This document shows, piece by piece, positions 20,877 through 29,225 of a stretch of DNA of 30,043 bases. Origin of the DNA: Paulinella micropora (taxonomy: Eukaryota; Cercozoa; Imbricatea; Euglyphida); NCBI GenBank assembly GCA_009731375.1, contig BJOX01000145.1, forward strand, positions 649,899 through 679,941, in the 5' to 3' direction. Made by a program: the position numbers and the translations under genes. The notes beneath the pieces are model-generated. The model had not been told where the DNA came from. It was given only the letters and a program-made list of their open reading frames with translations, and did not search any database. Each line of letters opens with the position of its first letter. The first letter of the stretch is position 1.

Positions 20877-20904
20877 TATTATTTTTTTTTACATTAATAT
20901 ATAT
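20877..20904 (+). promoter_or_regulatory. AT-rich promoter-like motif
   Basis: TATTATTTTTTTTTTACATT followed by AATATATAT ends directly at the ATG at 20905. Same layout as before the capsid and fibre genes. Confidence 0.55.
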
Positions 20905-22037
20905 ATGAAGACCAAAACCCGTGGAGGTATGCGAAAGAAACTTAAACAACGACCGCCGAGGATATACAGAACGAAGGATGGTCGACCATATATCAAAGTA
21001 AAAGGCAAACGAGCATATCTAAACTTCGGAAAGAAAACAAATGACTTTATCAACGCTTGAAATTGTTAAACTATCTATGAAATACTTGAACAAACCAAAA
21101 GCAAAGAGGGCGAAGACAAAGCGGGAAGACAAGAAAAAAGTTCAAAGATTGTCAGAGATTGAACAGAACACGAGAACCGCAATTCAAGACCACTTAGACA
21201 AACTTAAACAAGAAAAGTATGAAGGTATTGAGGCTATTGATAAAAAGGAAAAGTCAGCATGGGATGAAATGGAAGGGGAGAAGAAAAGGCAGGAAAGAAA
21301 AGACCTAGCCGATGCGAAGGAAAGAAAAGATGTGTGGACAGAGAACATAAAAGAGAACTGGCGGAGGCGAAGGAAAGGCTGGAAGAAAAGGATAGGGAAA
21401 TGAAAAAGGAACAACGACTTATCCAGGAACTAAATGCTGAACGACGACATAGACAGGGTTTATTAATGGCACCAATCGCCCCACCTATGATACAACCACC
21501 ACCACCTCCACCAGGACGACCACCAAGAAGACGAACAAAAGGAGTTGTTGTAAAGGATACGGAAGAAGAGAATAAACATAAGCAAACTAAAAAGGAAAAA
21601 TTAATTGATAATATGTTCGCAGAGTCTATTTAAAAAAAACGGAGTAGAATAGGAAAACCTAGTAATGAAATGATGGTTAAAAAACTACGATTATTGGACA
21701 TAATATTCTCGATATTAAACCAGCAAAAGGAGGAAGAATAAATTATTCAGGAATGTTGAAAAAATGGCTATACACAAATCCTATTATAAACGAAGGAATG
21801 ATGTCGTCCGACCAGGCTTGGTCATCGTTTGATTTATGGGTAGAAAGTGCGGTTGAAAAAAGAAGAGAAGAAAAAGACAGAGACGTCAAAGGAGAAAATA
21901 CAGAAGTTGTAGAAGAAAAAGGAGAAAATACAGTAGTAGCAAAAAAAGAAGAACAACCAGTTATACAAGAGCCTGATGATACAGCTATCGCGGGGCAAAT
22001 TACTAACGACTTAACTGAAGGAGATACAGCAAGATGA
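20905..22037 (+). pseudogene. Coiled-coil / proline-rich viral protein, several frameshifts
   Basis: It starts MKTKTRGGMRKKLKQRPPRI with a basic segment (TKDGRPYIKVKGKRAYLNFG) and closes at 21060. The next frame continues from 21041 with MTLSTLEIVKLSMKYLNKPK and a long Lys/Glu coiled coil. After a shift near 21330-21400 it reads EEKDREMKKEQRLIQELNAE, then a poly-Pro stretch (about 21496-21515) and KLIDNMFAESI. After further breaks near 21633-21740 it reads NILDIKPAKGGRINYSGMLK, MSSDQAWSSFDLWVESA and an acidic tail to 22037. This is either one decayed gene of about 375 codons or two to three small genes. It lies directly upstream of the protease and could be a scaffold or protease substrate; that is inferred. 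I recognise no family. Confidence 0.45.
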
Positions 22038-22050
22038 TACTGACCTTCAA

Positions 22051-22561
22051 ATGGATGGAAGCGGAAAAGGATTAAAAACGAATGAAATAGACGACATAAT
22101 GAAAAAACATACTTGGTATTTGGGCACGATAGCCAGCGACCAAATCAACAGCTTAAAACCAGAAAAAAGAAAAAAAGTATGGTTTTATTATGAATACCCA
22201 AAAAAGTTCGCTACCAGGGCAACATTGGATGGCTGTTTACTGCTCTTTGAATGGCGATAGAAGTATAGAGATATACGACCCGCTAGCAGAATATCAACCG
22301 ACGGACCTTTTTCAACAACAAATGAAACAACTTATAGATAAAAGCCATCCTGATAGTTATTTATTAATAAAGGTCAATCAAGTTAAACAACAATCAGACA
22401 CCTCAGATACCTGCGGGTGGCATAGTATGAGATTTCTTTTAGAGCGGGCGAAAGGGAACCGCTTTAAATTTGCTAGCGGTTTCACGGACTTAAAAGAAAA
22501 AGAAGCGGAGGAGTTAAAAGCACAGAATGGTTATGGTGATGCTTTTAATACATTTATCTGA
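22051..22561 (+). pseudogene. Adenain-like (C5/C48-type) cysteine protease
   Basis: Maturation protease that cleaves virion precursors in adenoviruses, polintons and virophages. The N terminus GLKTNEIDDIMKKHTWYLGT with ASDQINSL is typical. The catalytic His is in GQHWMAVY (codon 22223), the acidic residue in IEIYDPLAEYQP (Asp codon 22276), and the Gln and Cys in VKQQSDTSDTCGWHSMRFLL (Cys codon 22412). The frame changes at or just after the A6 run before 22206, between KVWFYYEYPK and SSLPGQHW, so the copy is split in two. The full length is about 170 residues, normal for the family. The upstream frame stays open a little before the ATG, so fusion with the preceding coiled-coil gene cannot be excluded. 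Confidence 0.85.
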
Positions 22562-22583
22562 ATTATTTATCTATTTATATACA

Positions 22584-23399
22584 ATGCAGTATAAGGGCGG
22601 GCGAAGTAGTGGCATCTATTACATAAATAGTAAAAATAGGATAAATGGCACAGACAGCGACTTTACACACTCTTTGGATTTAAGAGGATTGGACAATCCA
22701 TCACATTGTAAAATTTTACATATCTATGTGCCGAAATCATATTACTCTGTGGCGAGTCCCTACAACACTTTTACTCTGAGTGAAAACGGTAATGAGGCGG
22801 TCATTACGATACCAGAGGGCAACTACACAATGAACAACTTAAAAAATAAGCTGTCCGAAGTGCTAACAGCAGACAGCCCCAACCATTACACATACACAAT
22901 AACAAGCAACAACACGAATACCGACCCAGAAGATGGCAAGTTATTATTTACCGTAGCTAACAATCCCATTAACATCCAACCACGGTTTGTATTTGATGAT
23001 GAAACTCGCATCCACGAAATTATGGGGTTTGAGCGGTCCTCTACTTATTTCTTTGCTAATAATACACTGAGGTCACCAAATGTCATAATCTTGACGGGTG
23101 AAAAAAAATTGTATCTACAATCAGACTTAGTCGGAGAAGGTGATAATCACGTATTACAGGAAATATACACCGCAAATGAAATACCGTTCGGCTCTGTCAT
23201 ATATGATGGAAGCGGGTCGGAGTATGGCAAAAGACTGTCCGCCAATTCAAACAATGTATTTAGGTTTTACTTAACCGACGAAAACGACCAACCCATTAAC
23301 CTCAACGGGCTTGGCATTGTAATGACTTTGTTGATTTATCGTGAGACAAATTATTTTAATTTATTTTCATCATTTTTTAATTTGTTGAAATCTCGTTAG
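22584..23399 (+). CDS. Minor capsid (penton) protein
   Basis: This would form the pentameric vertices of the icosahedral capsid. The frame is intact, 271 residues. I chose the ATG at 22584 (MQYKGGRSSGIYYINSKNRI) because the family starts close to this IYYINSKNR motif and it follows an AT-rich motif (ATTTATCTATTTATATACA). Other family-like stretches are KILHIYVPKSYYSV, ITIPEGNYTMNNLKNKL, HEIMGFERSSTYFF, KLYLQSDLVGEG, VFRFYLTDENDQPINLNGLG and MTLLIYR near the end, consistent with the single jelly-roll penton proteins of PLVs and virophages. The last 18 or so residues (ETNYFNLFSSFFNLLKSR) look less conserved and may be an altered tail. The stop codon TAG forms the base of a hairpin. It lies between protease and MCP. 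Confidence 0.85.
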   Translation: MQYKGGRSSGIYYINSKNRINGTDSDFTHSLDLRGLDNPSHCKILHIYVPKSYYSVASPYNTFTLSENGNEAVITIPEGNYTMNNLKNKLSEVLTADSPNHYTYTITSNNTNTDPEDGKLLFTVANNPINIQPRFVFDDETRIHEIMGFERSSTYFFANNTLRSPNVIILTGEKKLYLQSDLVGEGDNHVLQEIYTANEIPFGSVIYDGSGSEYGKRLSANSNNVFRFYLTDENDQPINLNGLGIVMTLLIYRETNYFNLFSSFFNLLKSR

Positions 23400-23415
23400 G
23401 GGCCTGCTCCCCCTA
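23397..23415 (+). terminator. Hairpin overlapping the penton stop codon
   Basis: TAGGGG (starting with the TAG stop) pairs with CCCCTA at 23410-23415, loop CCTGCTC. The arrangement copies the stop-codon hairpin after the small basic protein gene. Confidence 0.55.
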
Positions 23416-23450
23416 CAACCCCGCAGGAGGTTAGTAAGGTATTTTATAAT

Positions 23451-23480
23451 TATTTATTTTTTTATCTATAAGATATAGAC
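23451..23480 (+). promoter_or_regulatory. AT-rich promoter-like motif before MCP
   Basis: TATTTATTTTTTTATCTATA lies about 45 bases before the MCP start. The leader shares CACCAAAAACTT (about 23480-23491) with the leader at 20431-20442. Confidence 0.5.
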
Positions 23481-23515
23481 ACCAAAAACTTCGGGTCAAA
23501 ACTGAAAAAAGAAAA

Positions 23516-25030
23516 ATGCCAGTCCAATACGGAGGAGAACTAGTCCATCAGACTAAGGAACTGCTCACGGGTAAGTATGAATTGAATAAGCTTACTAGCC
23601 GTGAAGGGTCGGCAAATATTACTACTGCTGGTGGTATGGAAAGCACTTTTGAAATTCCTACCCGCCCTTTGAACCTTGCGAGGTCAGTGTTGCGATTTAC
23701 TTACACTCCTGCTCAGCCTGGTGGTGCTGGTCGCTACAATCGTATCTATATGGATTGTCTGTCTATGATTAAAACTATTGAACTGCGAAGCCGAAGCGGG
23801 CAGTATTTGTGTAATCTTCAACACGTGGGTAATTACACAAAGGTTATATGGAAACCTGAAATTAAGTATGAAAAATTTATGGCACTTGAAAACCACGGTG
23901 CTTATGATGATGACAACAAGACAGGTAATTCTGGTGCTATGCTTCAAAAGTGTAATGCTGGTAGAGTTGAGATTGGAACCGTAGCGGAAAGAGCGGCAAT
24001 TACTGCTGCGGCCAATACAGCTGGAGTAGTCGCTGCGGTTCAAGGATATTACAAAGTGCCACTCGTCTCTGTTCGTCGTCATGATGATACCGCTCTCGCT
24101 GATAGCAGTGCTGGAACTTATAGCCTTGTTGATGTTCCTTTTGAGGAGGCTAAGTATTTTGAAGGCGGTTCTAATAGTGGTGCCGACCCTGCTATTACTA
24201 GTGTTAAGTTTCCTTTGGGAATGCTGTTTGGAACAATTTTTGAACTGGATAAAACTATTGGATTTAATGAAATTCTTGACCTGCGAATTGTGTGGGAGAG
24301 CACTGCTCGCACTTCATTCTACGGCACTGATGCGAGTTCTATTTCAACGGGTGCGGCGGCTACGGCTGTTGGTGCTACTGTCTCTAACCTAAATCTGTTT
24401 CTTGCTGTGGAGACTGACCCTAATGTTATTGTGGGGGTTCAACAAAAGATTGCTGGTGAAGGCTTTCCTTTTAAGATTGAATATCCAATTGCTTGGAAGC
24501 AGAACCTTTCATCATCGCAACAGAACTATGTCGTAAAAATGAACCGCTCACAGGGTGAGAGAATTCGCCGTATCTATACAGCCGCCTTCCACAACACTGA
24601 GAGTGCTAATACTTCATTTGATAATAGCAATATGCCATCGGGTTATGCGGTAGGGCCCCCAGTCGTAAAGGCTCAGGGGTCTGAAATTCAGACATATTAC
24701 ACAACCCTTGACGGAAGTCGTATTCAACAATTTGATATTAACACCTCAAATAATGAAGACTATATGCTTCTCAAAGATAAGTTGAAGGGTAGTGCCATTT
24801 TGAATTCTAATGTGTATCATTACAACTGGTTCCACGTGGATACTTGGGATAACAACCGCCCGCTGTGTGATAAGGATACCGACGGCTATGAGGTAAGCGG
24901 TTTGAGTCTTGATACTGAATGACGATATGAATTCGTTTCAACCACTGCTGGAAACAATCTCAATCACTACACATTCGCCATTCTTCAACGAAGTGTGCTT
25001 GTGAAGGGAATTGAAATTTTGATGTCTTAA
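23516..25030 (+). pseudogene. Major capsid protein, double jelly-roll, with in-frame UGA
   Basis: This would build the hexameric capsomers. It starts MPVQYGGELVHQTKELLTGK and includes FEIPTRPLNLARSVLRFTYT, YMDCLSMIKTIELRSRSGQY, FPLGMLFGTIFELDKTIGFN, DLRIVWES, YPIAWKQNLSSSQQNYVVKM and YHYNWFHVDTWDN, resembling PLV/virophage-type MCPs. The frame is open to a TGA at 24920-24922, then continues without another stop as RYEFVSTTAGNNLNHYTFAI and LQRSVLVKGIEILMS to TAA at 25028-25030. The C-terminal 35 residues look like genuine family sequence, so the TGA is either a nonsense mutation, a sequencing error or, less likely, recoded. Full length is 504 residues, a usual size. Codon choice is richer in GCT/ACT than in neighbouring genes, as expected for an abundant protein. 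Confidence 0.9.
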
Positions 25031-25053
25031 CCCCCTCAGTTAGGTGATAGGTT
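25026..25053 (+). terminator. Possible hairpin after MCP
   Basis: AACCCCCTCAGTTAGGTGATAGGTTTTT: AACC and CCT can pair with AGG and GGTT, then a T run. It overlaps the MCP stop at 25028-25030. Confidence 0.4.
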
Positions 25054-25109
25054 TTTGAGAACGTAAGTGGTTTTTTGAAAAAAAGCACTTACAATTAATT
25101 TTGATAGAT

Positions 25110-25130
25110 TATTTATTTTTTGTTAATATA
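25110..25130 (+). promoter_or_regulatory. AT-rich promoter-like motif
   Basis: TATTTATTTTTTGTTAATAT lies about 45 bases before the fibre-like gene at 25174. Closest match to the shared motif of this element. Confidence 0.55.
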
Positions 25131-25173
25131 GAAAAATCTAACAAAACATTTGTTAAGGTCGTAGGTGCCTACA

Positions 25174-26417
25174 ATGTCTCACCAGAGAAATTTGGTCGCA
25201 CAAGATGATGGAGGGAATTATGTTAATTTGAAATGTGGTTCTAACGGAGGATTAAAAGTTGGAGATAGTAAGACCGCATTTGGTGAAACCCTTGTCGGTC
25301 AATTAACTCCCACTATTCAGGAAACTTTTCCATATACGATAAATACACGGGTATGGAATAAGGTAGAACATAAAACTGGAACTGTTTCACATAACAATGC
25401 CAAAGCGGTCTTAGCAACAGGAACTACCGCTCTTTCCGATGATCAAATTATCAGCAGAAAAAGATTGAAATATAGAGCAGGTATAGGTGTTTGTATAAGA
25501 TTTACTATGTTATGGGAAATAGGGGTGAATTCTGTATTTTCTGGATATATCGGTATAGGCGACGGACAAACAGCGGTCTATATTTCGGCCATTCCAGTGC
25601 TAATGGTATGAGAATTCGTCATTTAAATAATGGTGTAGAAACCTTTGATGCCCAAGCAACCTGGGATGACCCGTGCGATGGGACTAAGATTATGCCCGCC
25701 GTAGATTGGTCCAAAGGAAATATATGCGAAATCAGATATCAATATTTGGGATATGGAAATATTTCGTTCTTTATGGAAAATAAAAATACTGGTGAATTTA
25801 CTTTGGTTCATACTATTAAATATGCGGGCAGTAATACAGAGCCGTCTTTATCAAACTGTGTTCTACCTTTTATCGCTTCTGTTTCAAATTTAGTGGGCGG
25901 TATTGTTGATTGTAAATTGAAAGTTGCTTCCGTCGGTATGTTTGTTGAGGGAACAAATACTATAAATACAAGCATAAAAAATAGTATTGAAGGTAGCGAA
26001 AACGGCTCTCAAACGGAATCTCCGATTTTAACTATTAGAAATAAAGCTTTATTTAATGGTGTTAAAACTAATAATTCAAATGTTTATCCGACTTTATTGA
26101 GTTTAGTAAATGAGGAGAGCAAAAATAACATTATTAGTGTAATGCTAAATCCTACATTGAATGTAAATCATAATTTTGTTGATGTTGATGCGAAAACATC
26201 TATCGTTGATTATGATGTAAGTGCCACCGCGATAAATGTTGCTGGAACTTTATTAATAAAAGTTTATTTAACTGCTGGTAGTAGCACCATTTTAAATTTA
26301 AGACACTATGATATTTTTCTAACTCCTGGGGATAGTATATCAATTACTCAAAAGGCTACTGCGAACAGCACTGGAACGGCGATTAGGGCGATAGTTAATT
26401 TTATTGAGGATCATTAA
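25174..26417 (+). pseudogene. Second fibre-like / attachment protein, frameshifted
   Basis: It starts MSHQRNLVAQDDGGNYVNLK. The first frame runs through TPTIQETFPYTINTRVWNKV, SRKRLKYRAGIGVCIRFTML and FSGYIGIGDGQTAVYI and then degrades. The neighbouring frame takes over as YFGHSSANGMRIRHLNNGVE, QATWDDPCDGTKIMPAVDWS, GNISFFMENKNTGEFTLVHT and on to NFIEDH at 26417. A single indel near TATATTTC (about 25578-25586) explains the break. The length is about 414 residues. The pattern (YRAG..., IGIGD, YFG, WD, beta-rich C terminus with ILNLRHYDIFLTPGD) resembles attachment or fibre-type proteins seen in phages and PLVs; this is from memory of the pattern, not a search. It sits directly after MCP, so a virion role is likely. 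Confidence 0.6.
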
Positions 26418-26430
26418 TTAATTTTTGTAA

Positions 26431-26449
26431 TAATTTTTTCTAATATAAT
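26431..26449 (+). promoter_or_regulatory. AT-rich promoter-like motif
   Basis: TAATTTTTTCTAATATAAT precedes the ATG at 26461 by about 11 bases. Confidence 0.5.
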
Positions 26450-26460
26450 AATATAGTAAT

Positions 26461-27096
26461 ATGTATCGTCGTAAGTTGTTTGTTGTAGGAGGTAGGCGGT
26501 TTCTAACAAAAGCATCCATCAAATCCCACATAAGAAGAATGATAAGCAAATATAACGATGGAGAAATACTGAACCCAGAAGATAGCAATTTAGTGCGAGA
26601 CCTAATAACACATCACCCTTGTCTAAAAGATGGCATCATTGATGTTGAAAGTAATTTGACAACGGGGAGAAAACACTTTCGTGTAAATGGCAAGCCGTTT
26701 TCGTGGAATTGTTGTGTTGACCTCATAGGGCTTAGCAAATTTAAAAAAATTGCGAGCGTTATAAAAGAAGCAAGCAGGAATACGATAAGACCGCAAATAC
26801 AAGAATATCTTGACATCGTGGCTATTGATGTATTCGTAGAACCTCGTTATATATGCGAAATAAGTGGTGATATATATGAGCGGGTTGATGTCCATGTTGA
26901 TCACCACTTTGACATCATACAATTCAAAGACATCCTTCAACAATACCTTGAAGTGAATAGAGAATTAGAAGTTGAAGACAACCTTTTGAAAGAACCGCAC
27001 TTCACCAATTTTAGCGACTTTCACAAACAGAAAGCAATACTGCGAATTATAAAAAAAGAAATCAATATTAGAGGTAAAATGTATCTCCTACGGTAA
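26461..27096 (+). CDS. DUF3223 / DCL-like protein
   Basis: Intact frame of 211 residues from MYRRKLFVVGGRRFLTKASI. Residues about 17-90 follow the DUF3223 pattern: a short helix, ILNPEDSNLVRDLITHHPCL (with the DL..HHP motif), KDGIIDVES, then RKHFRVNGKPFSWNCCVDLI. Further on VHVDHHFDIIQFKDIL (about 144-159) resembles the DH-containing segment that follows in viral and bacterial members. The biochemical role is unknown. A nucleic-acid or nuclease link through the DHH-like histidines is possible but not shown. It lies between a fibre-like gene and the lipase, with its own AT-rich upstream motif. Its 3' end overlaps the convergent FGKxKGK gene by 9 bases. Confidence 0.6.
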   Translation: MYRRKLFVVGGRRFLTKASIKSHIRRMISKYNDGEILNPEDSNLVRDLITHHPCLKDGIIDVESNLTTGRKHFRVNGKPFSWNCCVDLIGLSKFKKIASVIKEASRNTIRPQIQEYLDIVAIDVFVEPRYICEISGDIYERVDVHVDHHFDIIQFKDILQQYLEVNRELEVEDNLLKEPHFTNFSDFHKQKAILRIIKKEINIRGKMYLLR

Positions 27097-27362
27097 ATAC
27101 TTTTTCAATTCGTCTTTATTTTGGACCCAAGGTTGACGAACTAACCATTCAATATATGGCTTATCAATCTTTGCGATGTCTTCTATTTTTTGCCCTTGCA
27201 TTTACCAAAGTGAAACACGTTTGGTTGAGCATTTCTCATTTCTTCAATCGCTTTTATTTCGTCGTGTATTACCTTTTGAACTTCGGCAAGAGAAAATGAT
27301 TTATTTTTGTTTTCAATTGAAAGTTGTTCAAACTTCTCGCACAGTTTCGTGAGGGTAGACAC
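27088..27362 (-). pseudogene. Short protein with FGKYKGK (DUF3820/ExoX-C-like) domain
   Basis: A - strand frame reads TLTKLCEKFEQLSIENKNKS, AEVQKVIHDEIKAIEEMRNA, then VFHFGKCKGKK, where the frame changes at an A6 run (27186-27191), and continues IEDIAKIDKPYIEWLVRQPW and NKDELKKYLP to TAG at 27088-27090. The FGKxKGK...I..Y..WL pattern is the small domain found at the C terminus of ExoX-type exonucleases and in many phage and virus proteins. No ATG is visible upstream; GTG at 27362 is a nominal start. It would be about 91 residues. It lies tail to tail with the DUF3223-like gene. A nucleic-acid role is likely for the domain, but unproven. Confidence 0.6.
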
Positions 27363-27429
27363 GGTAGAGTGTATATAGAAGGCAGTATAAAAAATAAAAA
27401 AATTAAATAAATAATATAGGAACCGTGCA
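27363..27429. promoter_or_regulatory. AT-rich intergenic before lipase
   Basis: AAAAAATAAAAAAATTAAAT and ATAATATAGG precede the lipase ATG by under 50 bases; the likely promoter. Confidence 0.45.
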
Positions 27430-28119
27430 ATGAGTGAGTGGATTATCTTTGTTAAGGCTTACTCCGCTAAACATGGTATAAGCTACAAGGAGGCATTGAA
27501 AAAGGCTAGTAAGGAATACAAACGGCAAAAAGGCGGTAGTGCTGAGTTGTCTGAGGATGTCTATTTGTCGCGGACGGATAGAAAAGGGGCTGACGGATGG
27601 AAGCCTGTCGGTAGCAAAGAAAAATCAACGGTGTATGAGAAAGATGGTAAAACTATTGTAGCATTCAGAGGAAGTGTGGATAAGAGGGACCTGCTAACCG
27701 ACGTCGCATTAGTAAAGGGAGTATTAAAAAGAACTCCGAGATATAAAAAAGAGCAGAAGCTGGTTGACGAAGTCATCAAGAAATATGGTAAGGATAATGT
27801 AGAGCTTACAGGTCATTCACTAGGAGAAACGATTGCGAAAGACTTAAGCCGACAGACGGGGGTGAAGGCTACAACATACAACAAAGGCAGTAGCACGAGA
27901 GACCTCATTGAAGGAGTGATAGACCGAGTAGCCGTCAAAGTAAATCCGAAAGGGAAGAGGGCGAAGACGGCGAAGCTAACGACGAACTACCGAACCGCAT
28001 TTGACCCCGTTTCATTGTTAGGGGCGACGGCGGTAAATACTAAGTTAGTGAAGCCGACGAGGGGCATTCATACGATTAGAAGCTTCAAAGGTAAAGGAGC
28101 CAAAAAAATTTATTTATAA
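27430..28119 (+). CDS. Class 3-type lipase / alpha-beta hydrolase
   Basis: Intact frame, 229 residues. The N terminus MSEWIIFVKAYSAKHGISYK with EALKKASKEYKRQKGG resembles the short W..VK.Y....SYKEALK..S..YK module found on several viral proteins. The hydrolase follows: TIVAFRGS (about 76-82, oxyanion-hole strand), nucleophile elbow GHSLGE (128-133, Ser130), FDPVS with the likely Asp192, and IHTIRSF with His214, a full Ser-Asp-His triad in the right order. There is no signal peptide or membrane segment. Lipase-like genes occur in other PLVs and could open host membranes during entry or release. It converges on PolB with only one base between the stop codons' limits. Confidence 0.85.
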   Translation: MSEWIIFVKAYSAKHGISYKEALKKASKEYKRQKGGSAELSEDVYLSRTDRKGADGWKPVGSKEKSTVYEKDGKTIVAFRGSVDKRDLLTDVALVKGVLKRTPRYKKEQKLVDEVIKKYGKDNVELTGHSLGETIAKDLSRQTGVKATTYNKGSSTRDLIEGVIDRVAVKVNPKGKRAKTAKLTTNYRTAFDPVSLLGATAVNTKLVKPTRGIHTIRSFKGKGAKKIYL

Positions 28120-28120
28120 T

Positions 28121-29060
28121 TTAACTTTTTATGTGGAAACCGAGCGGGATGCTGTCGTTATCGTTAATAAACTCACGACCCGCCCATTTATTCTCATTTA
28201 CTTGTTTTTTAACATTCGTCATATGTAAAATGCTGAAGTGCGGGACTTGTTGTTGTTTGCTGTTTCTATCAATGTGTATTTTTTTCATTTGAAAGCCCTT
28301 TACATTTTCAATACTACCGCCTTTATCCATCTTATCATATACATCATACTTTAACTGTTGAGCATCTAAGCCTTTACCCCTAAAGTGGAAATATCTTTTA
28401 ACGCCGATTTCAGCCGTTTCTATATGAACCCCTTTTGATATGTGCTTAAGGTCGTCCTTTGTCATACCAGCGGTGAAAGCATCTTTCGTCGTAAATTCTA
28501 ACATATACAATTTTGGTGCTATCCATATACCTTTTATAATCTTACAACCGTCGCCTAAGTCATCGCTTATACCGCCCAGCCGTTTGTTGCCCATATTCTT
28601 AATATGTCTCGCACATCTCGCGTGGATTTGGAGGCTGTCGGTGTCGGTATAGTAAAAGTCGTCTTCAATGCTTCTGTTCGGGTTGGCTTCCTTAATATAC
28701 TTAAACATAATGCGGCGGCTGTATGCAAGTATGAATGCCCCATAGTGTGAAGGTTTCGTTATGCTACTCTCTAATAAGATTGGATTACGAGGTAGACCTG
28801 ATATGTGCCATATAAATCTTTTCCTTCTTTATCTGTAAATTTAACGATGTCAGTTATTTGATTACTACTCCAGAATTTCCAGTATTCTTCGTTAGTCTGT
28901 ATATATGTTGTAATGGATGGTATTGGTCCCTGTATCATCTTATCGTATAGACTATTCATAAACAGCTTAGCCAGTAGATATTGCGGGCTACCTTTCTCCG
29001 CATTTTCCTTCGCCTTAAACATATCGTCTATGTACTTTTTGAAAACACACACAGCCAAAC
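28121..29060 (-). pseudogene. Protein-primed family B DNA polymerase, C-terminal part
   Basis: The replicative polymerase of polintons and PLVs. Reading leftward from about 29060: YLLAKLFMNSLYDKMIQ is motif B (K...NSLY), then NEEYWKFWSSNQITDIVKF. The frame closes at 28771, but the adjacent frame continues LPRNPILLESSITKPSHYGA, FILAYSRRIMFKYI and FYYTDTDSLQIH (motif C, catalytic Asp pair). LGGISDDLGDGCKIIKGIWI with APKLYMLEF follows, and the C terminus is IPLGFHIKS at 28121. The frame change lies near 28795-28810. Only about 310 codons remain; exonuclease, TPR and motif A regions are missing because the coding sequence runs into CATACCCC repeats, poly-C and a gap. It cannot be functional as it stands. 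Confidence 0.85.
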
Positions 29061-29184
29061 GATACCCGGGTATGATACCCGGGTATGATACTCTGGGGTA
29101 TGCATACCCCCCATACCCCCTCATACCCATCATACCCCCCCCCATACCCCTGGAGTATGATTCCCCCCCCCCCCCCCCCCCAAA

Positions 29185-29215
<31 letters not shown>

Positions 29216-29225
29216 ACCACACAAA
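29061..29225. repeat. CATACCCC-type simple repeats and poly-C
   Basis: Two ATACCCGGGTAT palindromes in tandem (about 29070-29097) are followed by CATACCCC variants, then C-runs to 29216. This is the inverted form of the GGGTATGAGG units at 10040-10275. The poly-Gly and poly-Pro frames are artefacts. Confidence 0.85.

Larger units (their letters stand above)
11806..29060. mobile_element. Endogenous polinton-like virus (PLV / Maverick-related)
   Basis: About 17 kb of AT-rich, intron-free, densely packed genes with a full morphogenetic module: packaging ATPase, adenain-like protease, minor (penton) and major capsid proteins. A retroviral-type integrase lies near the left end and protein-primed PolB at the right. 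This combination defines polinton/Maverick elements and related PLVs and virophages. No superfamily 3 or Tlr1-type helicase was found. Terminal inverted repeats are not visible: the right end is lost in simple repeats and a gap, and the left end abuts the repeat arm at 11570-11805. Many genes are frameshifted, so this is an old or poorly assembled insertion. Confidence 0.9.

Noticed and set aside
17753-25030. Alternative genetic code in the virus or host
   Set aside because: Internal stops include both UGA and UAA, and the same genes also have ordinary frameshifts, so decay or error explains them better.
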